A stretch of DNA of 64,000 nucleotides, taken from positions 62,001 to 126,000 of the forward strand of contig CAVWPI010000016.1 in the NCBI GenBank assembly GCA_963756895.1, read 5' to 3'. How positions within the stretch are numbered: position 1 is the stretch's first letter; every line of letters begins with the position of its first letter. The notes under the pieces were generated by a model. The model had not been told where the DNA came from. It made no database searches and saw only the letters and a program-made list of their open reading frames with translations. Source of the stretch: DASUAS01 sp963756895. GTDB taxonomy: Bacteria; Actinomycetota; Acidimicrobiia; IMCC26256; DASPTH01. Both the position numbers and the translations under genes were made by a program. This document shows positions 15,667 to 30,464 of this stretch, in pieces.

Positions 15667-18600
15667 GTGGAGCTCCGAATCCTGGGGCCGCTCGAAGTGC
15701 TCGACGATGACGGCATTCCCGTCGACGTCGGCGGCTCGCGTCCGCGCACACTGCTCGTCGACCTTGCGCTGGCCCAGGGACACCCGGTGCCTGCCGACCA
15801 GCTGCTCGAGGACGTCTGGAGCGGCGAGCGGATCCCGGCCCGCAACAACCTGCAGGTCCACGTGTCGCGCCTGCGACGCGCGCTCGGTGAAGACCGGATC
15901 GCAACACGCGGAGGTGGCTACGCGCTCGTTCTCCCATGGGATGCTCTCGATGCGGCCCGTTTCGACCGGCTCTCGGCGCAAGGCCGCGCTGCCCTCCACG
16001 CTGGTGAGGCGGAAGCGGCGTCGACGGCGCTCCGCGACGCGCTCGCACTGTGGCGCGGCGCCGCACTCGTCGACTTCGCTGACGATTCGTTCGCGCGACC
16101 GGTGATCACCAGGCTCGAAGAGTCGCGGCTCACGGCGATCGAAGACCGCATCGACGCCGACCTGCTCCTCGGGCTGCACACAGACCTGATCGGTGAGCTC
16201 GAAGCGATGGTGCAGGAGCATCCGCTGCGCGAGCGGTTCTGGGCACAGCTCATGACCGCGCTGTACCGGGCGCGCCGTCAGGCCGACGCGTTGCGCGCGT
16301 ACCAACGCGCGCGCGCGCGATCCTGGCCGAGCAGCTCGGCATCGATCCGGGCCCTGCGCTGCAGCAGCTCGAGCACGCTGTGCTCACCCAGGATCCCTCG
16401 TTGGCGTCGCCGTCCTTGCCGGCCGCTGCGCACGTCCCCTCGACGAACCTACCCGGAGCGACGACCATGGTCATCGGCCGGGAGACAGAGATCGACGCGA
16501 CCACAACGCTCCTCCGCGATCACCGGGTCGTGTCGATCGTCGGGACCGGCGGCGTCGGCAAGACGTGTCTCGCGATGGAGGTCGGCCGGCGCCTGCTGAC
16601 CGAGTTCGCGGACGGCGTGTTCATGGCCGACCTTGCGCCGGTCGTCGATGCGGTCGGTGTTGCCGCCGCGACTGCCGACGCGCTGGGAGTCGAAGCGGAG
16701 TTCGGAGAGGGTGCGTCGAGCAACCTGCGCGAGCGGTTGCGTGAGTATCTCCGCGATCGTGAGGCACTGCTGATCCTCGACAACTGCGAGCACGTCGTCG
16801 CGGTCGTTGCGGAGCTGGTCGAGGATCTCGTCGGTCGGTGCCACCAAGTGCGCGTCTTGACGACGAGCCGTGAGCCGTTGATGGTCCACGGTGAGGTGCT
16901 GTGGCCTCTCGCGCCGCTCGAAGTGGGCGATGCCGTCGCGCTCTTCTCGGAGCGCGCACGTGCTGTCGCACCCCCGGTCGAGGCGAGCCCCGCGTCGCAC
17001 GCGACGGTGCGCACGCTCTGCGAGCGCCTCGACTGCCTGCCCCTCGCGATCGAACTTGCCGCGGCGCGGATGCGCGCGTTCACGCCTGATGACCTGTTGG
17101 TCAGGCTCGACGATCGCTTTCGGTTGTTGACTGCCGGCACCCGTACGGCCGCTCCCCGCCAGCAGACCCTTCGTGCTGTGGTCGACTGGAGCTACGACCT
17201 CCTGTTCGAGGACGAGCGCCGGGTGTTCGAGCGGGTCTCGCTCTTTGCCGGGCAGTTCGGGGTGGTTGCCGCCGAGGACGTCTGCGCCGACGCCACGATC
17301 GACAAGGGCGACGTTGGCGAGCTGTTGGCCCGCCTCGTCGACCGCTCATTGGTCACTGCGCAACGATCGTCGCGCGGTGTCGACTTCCGGGTGCTCCAGA
17401 CGCTCGCCCAGTACGGCCGCGAGCAGCTCGAGCGATCGGGTGACACGGCCGCGACCCGCGCGCGGCACGCCTCGTACGTCGCGAACGTGGTCGAGGTCCC
17501 GGACGGGCGACACGGGGCAGCAGAGGGGAACTGGTACGGCGCGGTGGGCGAACTGCTCGACGACGTCCGCCTGGCGATGGAATGGGCCGTCGAGTCGGGC
17601 GACGCGGACGTCGCGTGCGCGATCGCTGGTGGGCTCGGTTGGTTCTGGAACATGGGCGGCCGTATCGACGACACCTGGCGATGGATCACCGCGGCGGCTT
17701 CGCTCGGCGAGCCGGAGCAGAAGAGCCGCCGGATCCGCGCGCTCGGGTGGGGTGGGCTCATCGGCATGGTGCACGACAGCGAACTCGCGATGGGTTACGG
17801 CGCCGAGGCCGTTGCGCGGGCCCGTGCGCTTGGCGACGACTCGGCGCTCGCTCTGGCGACGATGTTGCGCGCGTCGGCAATCTTCGACTTCTTTCATCGC
17901 ACCGAAGAGGCGACCGAGTTGGCCGAGGAGTCGAGGCTCGCCTTTGCGGCGGTTGGTGACCGCTGGAGTTGCGCCATGGCGACCCTCGTCCGCGGCGAGA
18001 TGTTCATGGCGAACGCCGAGTACGACGTCGCGCTGCCGGAGCTGCGAGAAGCTGCGGCTCAGTTCGCCGACATCGGAGAGGCGTGGGGCGGAGGCCTCGC
18101 ACTGCGCCACGTCGCTGACATCGCGACGACGCGCGGAGACTACGACGAAGCCGAGATCGCCCTGCGGCAAGCGATCCTCGGCTGGCGGGCCATGGGAGCC
18201 GTCGCGGTCGCGAGCGGCCTGACCCTGCGGCTCGCGAACGTCTGCGCACTCGACGGCAGGACCCGGGAAGCCGATGGCTGGTTCGACCAGGCCATCGCGG
18301 CCGCCGAACGCCAGCGCAACGTCCCGATCCTCGCCTTGGCCCACAACTTGCGCGGTGTCGCGCTCGAGACGTCGCGGGCGACTCGACGAGGCGGAGCACT
18401 GCCACCGCGCCACGCTCGCGTTGTACGTCGATCGCGGAGTACCCGCGGGACTGAGCCTGAGCCTCGCTTCGCTCGGCTACATCTCGGAGTGCCGCGGGGA
18501 TGTGGCGGATGCGACGCGACATCATCGTGCCGCCCTCGCAGCGGCACTCGATGCCAACGACGTCCGGGCGCAAGCCTTGGCGCTCGAGGGTCTCGCAGGT

Positions 18601-18882
18601 GTGGCGTCGTTGCTCGGTGACGACCAAGGCATCGGCCGCTACCTGGGTGCGGCCGCGGCGTTGCGGGATGCGACAGGCGGAGCGCTGGTGCGCGCGGAGC
18701 GAGCGGACGTCGAACGGGTGCTCGATCGGGTCGGCGACGGCGCCGCGATGAAGGCGGCGTTCGCTGCCGGTCGCGCCGAGCCATCGGCCGTGATCGCGGC
18801 CGTCGACCAGCGCGACGGTGAGCCGGAGGGTGCGGCGGTCGGGATTGCGGGTACCACAGGCGATGGCGGTCGTGATCCGTAG
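15667..18882 (+). CDS. AfsR/SARP-type regulator (BTAD, NB-ARC, TPR), two frameshifts
   Basis: A large regulator of about 1070 residues when frames are joined. An OmpR-like DNA-binding domain opens it (VELRILGPLEVLDDDG; NNLQVHVSRLRRALGED). A BTAD domain follows to about 16330. Then comes an NTPase with P-loop VGTGGVGKT (from about 16540) and LLILDNCEHV, and finally TPR-like helical repeats to 18882. The first shift is in a (CG)7 run at 16306-16319, where removing one CG unit joins AYQRARA to ILAEQLGIDPG. The second is near 18370, after VALETS and before GRLDEAEHC. Divergent from the exporter operon, so it may regulate it. Confidence 0.8.
16306..16319 (+). repeat. (CG)7 dinucleotide run at the BTAD frameshift
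   Basis: Seven CG units directly follow ACCAA. With six units the regulator reads through in frame; with seven it shifts. It may be a slippage-prone site or a sequencing error. Confidence 0.8.
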
Positions 18883-18942
18883 TGCGAGGAGGACGTCCAT
18901 GGTCAGCACGAAGGACTCCACGGGCGTTGCGCAGGCGCCGAG

Positions 18943-19359
18943 ATGACCGTCGCCACCGCACTCGCCCGTTCCGACGTCGCGACGAGGCTCCCGGCACACG
19001 ACCTCGATCGGGCGCGCCGCTGGTACGCGGAGCGGCTCGGCTTGGCGCCGGTCGAAGAGCGCCCCGGCGGGCTGCGCTACCAGTGCGGCACGACGTACTT
19101 CGTCGTGTTCCAATCGATGGGCCAGGCCTCGGGCGAGTCCACGCAGATGGGGTGGGAGGTCGACGACATCGTGGCCGTCGTCGCCGACCTCGAGGCGCGC
19201 GGCGTCGAGTTCGAGGAGGTCGACTCGCCCGGCATGAAGACCGTGAACGGCATCGCCGACATCGACGGCAACTATCCGTCCAAGGGTCGCGGCGAGCGGG
19301 GCGCGTGGTTCCGCGACAGCGAGGGCAACCTCCTCGGGATCGGCCAAGTGATCGGCTGA
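18943..19359 (+). CDS. VOC/glyoxalase family protein
   Basis: A 138-residue protein with one vicinal-oxygen-chelate domain: ATRLPAHDLDRARRWYAERLGL at the start, then FVVFQSMGQASG, the middle motif MGWEVDDIVAVVADLEARGV and the end WFRDSEGNLLGIGQ. The first metal ligand His (HD in PAHDLDRA) is present and the last is replaced by the EGN pattern. Metal and substrate are uncertain. It sits 60 bases after the AfsR-like gene on the same strand. ATG 18943 has no strong ribosome site. Confidence 0.8.
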   Translation: MTVATALARSDVATRLPAHDLDRARRWYAERLGLAPVEERPGGLRYQCGTTYFVVFQSMGQASGESTQMGWEVDDIVAVVADLEARGVEFEEVDSPGMKTVNGIADIDGNYPSKGRGERGAWFRDSEGNLLGIGQVIG

Positions 19360-19490
19360 GCTCTCGTCGGGCCGGCTCGTTGCCGGTGGCTGGAGGTTCG
19401 GATCCGCCCGTTTCGGGCATGGCTCGCCGTGCATGACGCTCTTCCAAGAGTCGCCCCACTCCGCGACCGGTGGCTGAACCCCCTCACCTC

Positions 19491-21567
19491 ATGCCTTCGG
19501 ACCCGTTCTCCCGACACGGCTTTGCCCGCGTCGCTGCCGCAGTGCCCCAGGTGCGTCTCGCCGACGCGGACGCCAACGCCGACTCGACGCTCGCCTTGGC
19601 GCGGGCGGCGGCCGAGGACGACGTCGCGCTGCTCGTCTGCCCCGAGCTCGGGCTCACCGGGTACAGCAACCAGGACCTGTTCCACCAGCAGGCGTTGCTC
19701 GAGTCGCGCCGAGCACGCGCTCTTCGACCCTCGCCGCCCGAGCCGCCGAGCTGCCCGACGGTCCTCGTCGTCGGGCCTGCCGCTGCGCGTCGGCACGCAG
19801 CTGTTCAACGTCGCCGCGGTCCTGCACGGCGGTGCGGGTGCTCGGCGATCGTGCCGAAGTCGTACCTGCCGAACTACCGCGAGTTCTACGAGAAGCGGCA
19901 CTTCAGCGCGGCCCGCCAGGCGATCGTCGACCAGCGTCGAGCTCGGTGGACGCGGCGTGCCGTTCGGGACCGACCTCCTCTTCGAGATCGCATCGCTCGC
20001 CCGACCTCGTGTTCGGTGTCGAGATCTGCGAGGACCTCTGGGCGCCGATGCCGCCGAGCACGTTCGCGGCGATGGCGGGCGCGACCGTGGTGGCCAACCT
20101 CTCGGGCAGCAACCTCACCATCGGCAAGGCCGGATATCGACGCCAGCTCTGTTCGTCGCAGTCGGCGCGGATCCTCGGCGCGTACGTCTATGCCGGCGCG
20201 GGCGAGGAGCGAGTCGACGACCGATCTCGCCTGGGACGGCCACGCGATCGTCGCCGAGAACGGCAACGTGCTCGCCGAGTCCGACCGCCTTCGCGCAGGA
20301 GCCGCAGCTCGTCACCGCCGACATCGACCTCGACCGGCTGGTTGCCGACCGGCTGCGCACGACGAGCTTCGTCGACTGCCTGGACGACCACCGGCGGCGT
20401 CTGCGGTTCCGTCGGGTCCGAGCAGAGCTCGAGGCACCGACCGCCGCGGTCGCCGCTTCGGCGACGGGTGCCGCGGTTCCCGTTCGTGCCCGGCGACCCC
20501 TCGGAGCGGGCGGAGCGGTGCGCGGAGGTCTACGCCATCCAGCGCAGCGGTCTGCGGACCCGGCTGCAGGCGAGCGGCGTCGAGCGCATCGTGATCGGCG
20601 TCTCGGGCGGCATCGACTCCACGCAGGCGCTGCTCGTCGCGGTCTCGTGCATGGACGACCTGTCTCTCCCACGTTCGAACGTGCTGGCGTACACGCTGCC
20701 CGGGGTTCGCCACCAGCGATCGGACGCTGCGCAACGCGCGGCAGCTGATGGAGGCGCTGGGCGCGAGCGCGCACGAGATCGACATCAAGCCCGCGGCGAT
20801 GCAGATGCTGCGCGACCTCGATCATCCTGCTGCCCTCGGCGAGCGGCTGTACGACGTCACGTACGAGAACGTCCAGGCCGGGCGCGCGCACTTCGTTGCT
20901 GTTCCGGCTCGCCAACCAGCACGGCGCGCTCGTTCTCGGCACCGGCGACCTGTCGGAGCTGGCGCTCGGGTGGTGCACCTACGGCGTCGGCGACCACATG
21001 TCGCACTACGGAGTGAACGCGTCGGTCCCGAAGACGCTCATCCAGTACCTGGTGCAATGGGTCAGCGAGCACGAGGACCTCGACGTCGTCACCCGCACGA
21101 CGCTCGACGACATCCTGCAGACCGGCGTGTCGCCCGAGTTGGTGCCCGCACGACGGAGGATGCAGTCGACGAGCCCGCGCAGCTGAGCGAGAGCGTGGTC
21201 GGTCCGTACGAGCTGCAGGACTTCTTCCTCTACCACGTGCTGCGGTTCGGGTTCCGTCCCTCGAAGGTCGCGTACCTCGCGCACCACGCCTGGCGCGACC
21301 GTGACGAAGGCGACTGGCCTGCGGCTCGGGCCGACGCGCCACACAACGAGTACGACCTGGCCCAGATCTGCCACTGGTTGCGGGTGTTCCTGCAACGCTT
21401 CTTCGCGAACCAGTTCAAGCGATCGGCGCTCCCGGACGGGCCCAAGGTCGGGTCGGGAGGCTCGCTGTCGCCGCGAGGCGACTGGCGAGCACCGAGCGAC
21501 GTGTCGGCGAAGGCGTGGCTCCAGGAGCTCGACGCGTTCGAAGCCGCGCGTGCTCGGGCCTTCCTGA
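19491..21567 (+). pseudogene. nadE: Glutamine-dependent NAD+ synthetase, about ten frameshifts
   Basis: Joined frames give a near full-length NadE (about 690 residues; family about 640-690). It makes NAD+ from deamido-NAD+, ATP and glutamine. The N-terminal nitrilase-like glutaminase shows all three catalytic blocks: Glu in CPELGLTGYS, Lys in VPKSYLPNYREFYEKR and Cys in GVEICEDLW. The synthetase has the PP-loop IGVSGGIDSTQALL and later LGTGDLSELALGW. Most interruptions are one extra base: for example the run CCCGGGG near 20700, and GGGCGCGC near 20880. NadE is normally essential, so sequence error or a second genomic copy is more likely than loss. The exact end is uncertain. Confidence 0.8.
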
Positions 21568-21576
21568 TCCGTCCGA

Positions 21577-22064
21577 TCAGGCCGCCTGCTCCAGGAGCTC
21601 CCACAGCCAGGCGGTCGCGCAGCGCAAGGTGGCATCGACGACCTCCGCGGGCTGCGCCGTCGAAGTGCTCGAGCCGGGTGTCGCGTGCGCCCGGCGACGT
21701 TGATCGCGAGCCAGACCGTGCCCGGTGGCTGGTCGTCCTGCGGTGCCGGACCGGCGACGCCCGAGACCGCGACACCGACGTCGGCCTCGAGCAGCTTCGT
21801 CACGTGCTCCGCCATGGCCGTGACCGCCCGCTCGGACACCACCGGGCCGTCGGGCACGTCGAGCAGGGAGCGCTTCACATCGGACGCGTAGGCCACGATC
21901 GCGCCGCGGTACCAGTCCGAGGAACCCTCGGCGGTCGCGAAGCGGGCAGACAGCTCACCACCGGTGAGCGACTCCGCTACGGCCAGCCGCGCCCCGTCGT
22001 CACTCAGGAGTCGGCCGATCGCCGCGACGTCCGGGTGCTCCGCCTCTGCCATGGGGCTCATCAT
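21577..22064 (-). CDS. pncC: CinA C-terminal-like nicotinamide-nucleotide amidase, frameshifted
   Basis: A protein of about 162 residues consisting of only the CinA C-terminal domain. Visible motifs are LAVAESLTGGELSARFAT, SDWYRGAIVAYASDVK, VGVAVSGVAGPAPQDDQPPG and GTVWLAINVAG. The C-terminal helix (AEVVDATLRCATAWLWELLE) is in another frame, reached after one or two shifts near 21640-21700. The family deamidates NMN to nicotinate mononucleotide. It converges on nadE, which acts two steps later in the same route. Several ATGs compete (22064, 22061, 22052). The gene symbol follows the E. coli orthologue name. Confidence 0.75.
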
Positions 22065-22101
22065 GCCCACGTTTCGCGCGCATCACAACGTGCTGCGACC
22101 T

Positions 22102-23337
22102 TCAGCGGTGAGATGGTGTGAGCCGGTCAGCCGCTTCGGTCGCGTCACGCAGCCGGGCGGCCAGCGACGAATCGAGCTGATCCGAGTCCAATCGCCAGCG
22201 CCAGTTGCCCTCGACGCTCCCCGGCACGTTGACACGTGCAGACGAGCCGAGACCGAGCAGGTCTTGCACGGGAACGATCGCCAAGACGCCAGGGGAGTCG
22301 AGGGCGAGGCGGATCAGCATCCAGTGCGGCTCGGCATCGTCGTGTCCGTGCTCGCGCACGGCCGATTCGACCCGCGATCGCTCGCGTGCCGATGCTCCGG
22401 ACCACCATCCCATCGATGTGTCGTTGTCGTGGGTGCCGGTGTAGACGACGGTGTCCGGCTCGATCTCGCGCTTCGGTGAGTTCACCATCGAGTCGGCGAA
22501 GGAGAAGTGGAGCACCACCGTGCCCGGAAACTCGAGGGTCGTCCGCAGTCGTTCCACCGGCGGCGTGATGAGTCCGAGGTTCTCGGCCACGACCGGGACC
22601 TCCCCGAGACTGCCCGCGACGGCGTCGAACACCGCCCGACCCGGGCCGCGGACCCATGTGCCCGACCTCGCGGTGTGGTCGCGGGCGGGGATCTCGTACG
22701 CGGCGACGAAGCCACGGAAGTGGTCGATGCGCACCGCGTCGACGAGCTCGACCGCACGTCGGAATCGCTCGATCCACCACCGGTAGCCGGCGGTGCGGAT
22801 CGCCGCCCAGTCGTACACGGGTGTGCCCCAGCGCTGTCCGTCGGCGCTCCAGTCGTCGGGCGGTACGCCTCCTACCACTCCGGACTTGAAGAACTCGGGG
22901 AATCCGAGGTGGTCGGCGCCTTCGGGAGCGACCGCGAACGCCATGTCGCCGAGGATGTGCACCCCGCGGTCGGCGGCGTGCGCACGCAGTCGGTGCCACT
23001 CGCGGTCGAACCGGACCTGGTCGGCGAGCGCACCGGCTCCGGCGTATGCCGCCCAGGAACCTGACCAGAACGGATGCGCCGCGACGAATGCGTCGATCTC
23101 GTCTGCACCGACCGACGCCCGACGATCGTGGATCCATGTGGGGCTCCCCGCGAACGCCGATGCCGACGAGTAGGGCGACCCGTAGCGATCCGGTGGACCG
23201 AACGGCAGGATCTGCCACCACTGCTGACCCGCGTCGGCGAGCCAGTCCACGAAGCGCCGAGCCCCGTCACCGAGCGTGCCCTCCGGAAGTGACGCAACGG
23301 GAAGGAGCACGCCGCTCGCACGCTCGAAGCTCGTCAT
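22102..23337 (-). CDS. malQ: 4-alpha-glucanotransferase (amylomaltase, GH77)
   Basis: A 411-residue compact GH77 enzyme that transfers glucan chains between maltodextrins. Start motif RASGVLLPVASLPEGTLGDG, then WWQILPFGPPDRYGSPYSS. The nucleophile Asp is in DAVRIDHFRGF, the acid/base Glu in PVVAENLG, and the third carboxylate in YTGTHDNDT. It is shorter than E. coli MalQ (about 690), like Thermus-type amylomaltases. It diverges from the glgE operon with only 50 bases between start codons, so a shared control region is likely. No strong ribosome site precedes ATG 23337. Confidence 0.9.
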   Translation of the reverse strand: MTSFERASGVLLPVASLPEGTLGDGARRFVDWLADAGQQWWQILPFGPPDRYGSPYSSASAFAGSPTWIHDRRASVGADEIDAFVAAHPFWSGSWAAYAGAGALADQVRFDREWHRLRAHAADRGVHILGDMAFAVAPEGADHLGFPEFFKSGVVGGVPPDDWSADGQRWGTPVYDWAAIRTAGYRWWIERFRRAVELVDAVRIDHFRGFVAAYEIPARDHTARSGTWVRGPGRAVFDAVAGSLGEVPVVAENLGLITPPVERLRTTLEFPGTVVLHFSFADSMVNSPKREIEPDTVVYTGTHDNDTSMGWWSGASARERSRVESAVREHGHDDAEPHWMLIRLALDSPGVLAIVPVQDLLGLGSSARVNVPGSVEGNWRWRLDSDQLDSSLAARLRDATEAADRLTPSHR

Positions 23338-23387
23338 GGTCGTGTCATCGATTGAGACTCTCGAGCCTGGGGCATGTCTGACGGGTC

Positions 23388-25209
23388 ATGCCCAATCGAA
23401 CGCCAGAGGACGCACAGGTTGCCGCGCGCGTGCGCATCTCCGACGTGACGCCCCAATTGGAGTGTGGGCGGTACGCGGTCAAGCGCGTCGTGGGCGAGAC
23501 GGTCGAGGTCGGCGCGACGGTCGTCGCCGCCGGCCATGTCCAGGTGCGCGCCGAGCTGCGGTACCGGCGGGTCGGTGCCCGACGGTGGACCCGCATCCCC
23601 ATGCTCGAGACACGCGACGAGCCCGACCGGTTCACCGCCGCATTCCGCACCGAGACGACCGGCCGGTGGGAGTACACCGTCGGCGCCTGGGTCGACACCG
23701 CCGCGACCTGGCACGACGAGCTGCGGCGCAAGGTCGAGGCGGGCGAGACCGAGTTGCGCGCCGAGCTGGACGAGGGCGAGCAGCTGCTCGGCGTCGAGCT
23801 CCCGGACGTCGAGAGCGCGCTCGACGTGCCGGCGGAGGTACGGACGGCGAAGGCATCGCTCGGGCGCCCGTTGACGGTGGTAGGTGAGCCCGTGCTCGCT
23901 GCGTTCGGAGTCCTGGTACGAGCTGTTCCCACGGTCGTTCGGCGGGCTCGACGGCGTACGGGCGGTGCTGCCCGAGATCGCCGATCTCGGCTTCGACGTG
24001 GTGTACCTGCCGCCGATCCACCCCATCGGCACCACCAACCGCAAGGGGAGGAACAACTCGTTGGTGGCGGCGCCCGCCGATCCGGGGAGCCCCTGGGCGA
24101 TCGGCGGGCCCGAGGGTGGCCACAAGGCCGTGCATCCCGATCTCGGAACCCTCGACGACTTCGACCGCCTCGTCGCTCGCGCCCGCGAGCTCGGCCTCGA
24201 GGTCGCGCTCGACTTCGCCGTGCAGTGCTCTCCCGACCACCCGTGGCTCGAGAAGCACCCCGAGTGGTTCGCGTGGCGGCCCGACGGCTCGGTGAAGTAC
24301 GCGGAGAACCCGCCGAAGCGCTATCAGGACATCGTCAACGTCGACTTCGACAGCCCGAAGGCGAAGCAGCTGTGGGAGGCGCTCCTCGGCGTGGTCGAGC
24401 ACTGGATCGATCACGGCGTCCGGGTGTTCCGAGTGGACAACCCGCACACCAAACCATTCGCGTTCTGGGAGTGGCTGATCACCACCGTGCACGAGGACCA
24501 TCCCGACGTCGTGTTCCTGGCCGAGGCGTTCACGCGCCCGGCAATCATGTCGACGTTGGCCAAGTTGGGCTTCAGCCAGTCGTACACGTACTTCACGTGG
24601 CGCAACACGCGCCTCGAGCTCGAGACCTACATCGGCGAGCTTGCCGATGCAACCGACTGGTTCCGGCCCAACTTCTTCGTGAACACGCCCGGACATCTTC
24701 CACGAGTACCTCCAGCAAGGCGGGCAGCCCGCGTTCGAAGCTCGCACCGTGCTCGCCGCGACCTTGTCGCCGTCCTGGGGGATGTACTCGGGTTTCGAGC
24801 GCGCCGCGGGCGTCGCCGTGCGACCGGGGAGCGAGGAATATCGCGACTCGGAGAAGTACCAGTGCACGACCGGCAAGGTGGGCGGCGAGCTCAGCCGGCT
24901 CGTGCGGCGCTGCAACGAGATCCGACGCGCGTCCGACGTGTTCCGCCACGTCGACAACGCCACGTTCCTCGACACCGCGCACGAGCGGATCGTCGGCTAC
25001 GTGAAGGGTCGCGGCAGTGACGCGGTCGTCGTCTGCGTCAACCTCGACCCGCACGACGACGCCGAGGGGCTCGCGACGCTCCCGGCCACGCTCGATCTGC
25101 CCGCGCGCTTCGGCGTGGTCGATCTCCTCTCCGGCGATCACCACGAGTGGCGGGTCGGGGGCAACTACCTGCGGTTGCCTCCCGGCGGTGCCCACGTGCT
25201 GGCGGTGCG

Positions 25210-25213
<4 letters not shown>
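23388..25213 (+). CDS. glgE: Maltose-1-phosphate maltosyltransferase (GlgE, GH13_3), two frameshifts
   Basis: About 607 residues after joining frames, slightly under the usual 650-700. It adds maltosyl units from maltose 1-phosphate to growing alpha-glucan. The N-terminal GlgE domain (ECGRYAVKRVVGETVEVGA) runs to about 23890, then a +1 shift leads into SWYELFPRSFGG, YLPPIHPIGTTNRKGRNN, the nucleophile in FRVDNPHTKP and the acid/base Glu in VVFLAEAFTRP. A second +1 shift near 24690 interrupts NTPDIFHEYLQ. The ending (SDAVVVCVNLDP, GAHVLAVR) is normal. First gene of the operon; its TGA overlaps the treS ATG. Confidence 0.88.
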
Positions 25214-26941
<1,728 letters not shown>

Positions 26942-26949
<8 letters not shown>

Positions 26950-28299
26950 CGACCGCGCCCGCCTCGGCACCGCAGGCGTCATCGAGGACGACGCGCTCGT
27001 CCCCTACCTGCAGTCGCAGCGCTGGTACGGCGCACACTCCCGCGAGGTGCAGGCGGCGTGCGTGGTCGAGACCGTGCCGCTCGACGACGCCGGGACGCTG
27101 CGCATGGCGCTCGTGGACCTGGTGTTCGACACCGGGACCCACGACCTCTACCAGCTCCTCGTGCGCGAGGACGGTGGCGAGGTGTTCGAGGCGACCGGTG
27201 ATCCGTTGTTGGGTACGCGGCTGGTCGAGCTCACCGCGTCGCGTGCGGTCGTCGACGGCACCGACGGGCGCATCACGTTCGATGCGATCCGTCCGGTCAC
27301 ACCGCCCGCCTCCCCGGTGGCCCGTCCCCTCGGGGTGGAAGCGTCGAACACCGTCGTCGTGGTCGACGACCTGCTCGTCAAGACCTACCGCCATGTCCGT
27401 CCTGGCGTGAACGCCGAGCTCGACATGCTGCTGTTCTTCGCCGAGCACGATTTCGACCATGCCCCCGAGCTCGCGGGTTGGTACGCGTACGAAGGGGAGC
27501 GCGTGCAGGCGACCCTCGGGCTCCTGCAGCGGTTCGTACCCGATGCGATCGACGGGTGGGAGCTGGGTCAGCGCGAGCTCGCGTCCACCCCCGAAGCGTT
27601 CTTCCGCCTGCTCGAGCAGCTCGGCGCGGTCGTGGGCAAGATGCACGCGGTGCTGGCGTCCGACGGGTCCGACCCGTCGTTCGCGCCCGAGGAGCCGACC
27701 CCCGAGAGCGCCGGGCTGGTGTCGGCGCGCATCGACGAGGAGATCGACGCCACCTTCGACGAGCTGGGTGATCGTGAGGAGCTCGCGCCCCTGATCGGCC
27801 GGAGGAGTCAGGCGCACGAACTGGTGCTGGCCAGCGCAGCGTCGGGCGCCCAGGGGCGCACCATCCGGACCCACGGGGACCTCCACCTCGGGCAGGCGCT
27901 GTGGCACACCACCGTCGACCCTGCCGGCGACTGGATGGTCATCGACTTCGAGGGCGAGCCCACACGCGCGGCGTCGGCGCGCCGACACAAGGCGGCCCCA
28001 CTACGGGACGTCGCCGGGATGTTGCGCTCGTTGTCGTACCTCGCCAGCGCGGTGCGCCGGGACGGCATCGAGGTTCCTGACGAGTGGGAACGTGATGCGC
28101 GCAGCAGCTTCCTCGACGGGTACCGCGCGTCGCCGGCGGTGGCGGTGCTGCCGTCGTCGATCGACGCGCAGGACCAGCAGCTCACGATGTTCGAGCTCGA
28201 GAAGGCGTTCTACGAGCTGCGCTACGAGCTGGACCACCGCCCCGACTGGGTCGACATCCCCGTCGGCAGCATCGTCGGCCTCCTCGACGGCGCGGGCGT

Positions 28300-28303
<4 letters not shown>
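26942..28303 (+). CDS. mak: Maltokinase (Pep2/Mak)
   Basis: A 453-residue kinase that phosphorylates maltose to maltose 1-phosphate, the donor for GlgE. Cap-domain start: VPYLQSQRWYGAHSREVQAA. Kinase-like motifs: IRTHGDLHLGQALW (catalytic loop) and WMVIDFEGEPTR (metal-binding DFE), followed by RHKAAPLRDVAGMLRS, shared with Mycobacterium maltokinases. The ending FELEKAFYELRYELDHRPDW is also typical. It starts eight bases inside treS and ends in a GTGA overlap with glgB. Gene order matches its substrate flow: TreS makes maltose, this enzyme phosphorylates it. Confidence 0.93.
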
Positions 28304-30460
<2,157 letters not shown>

Positions 30461-30464
<4 letters not shown>

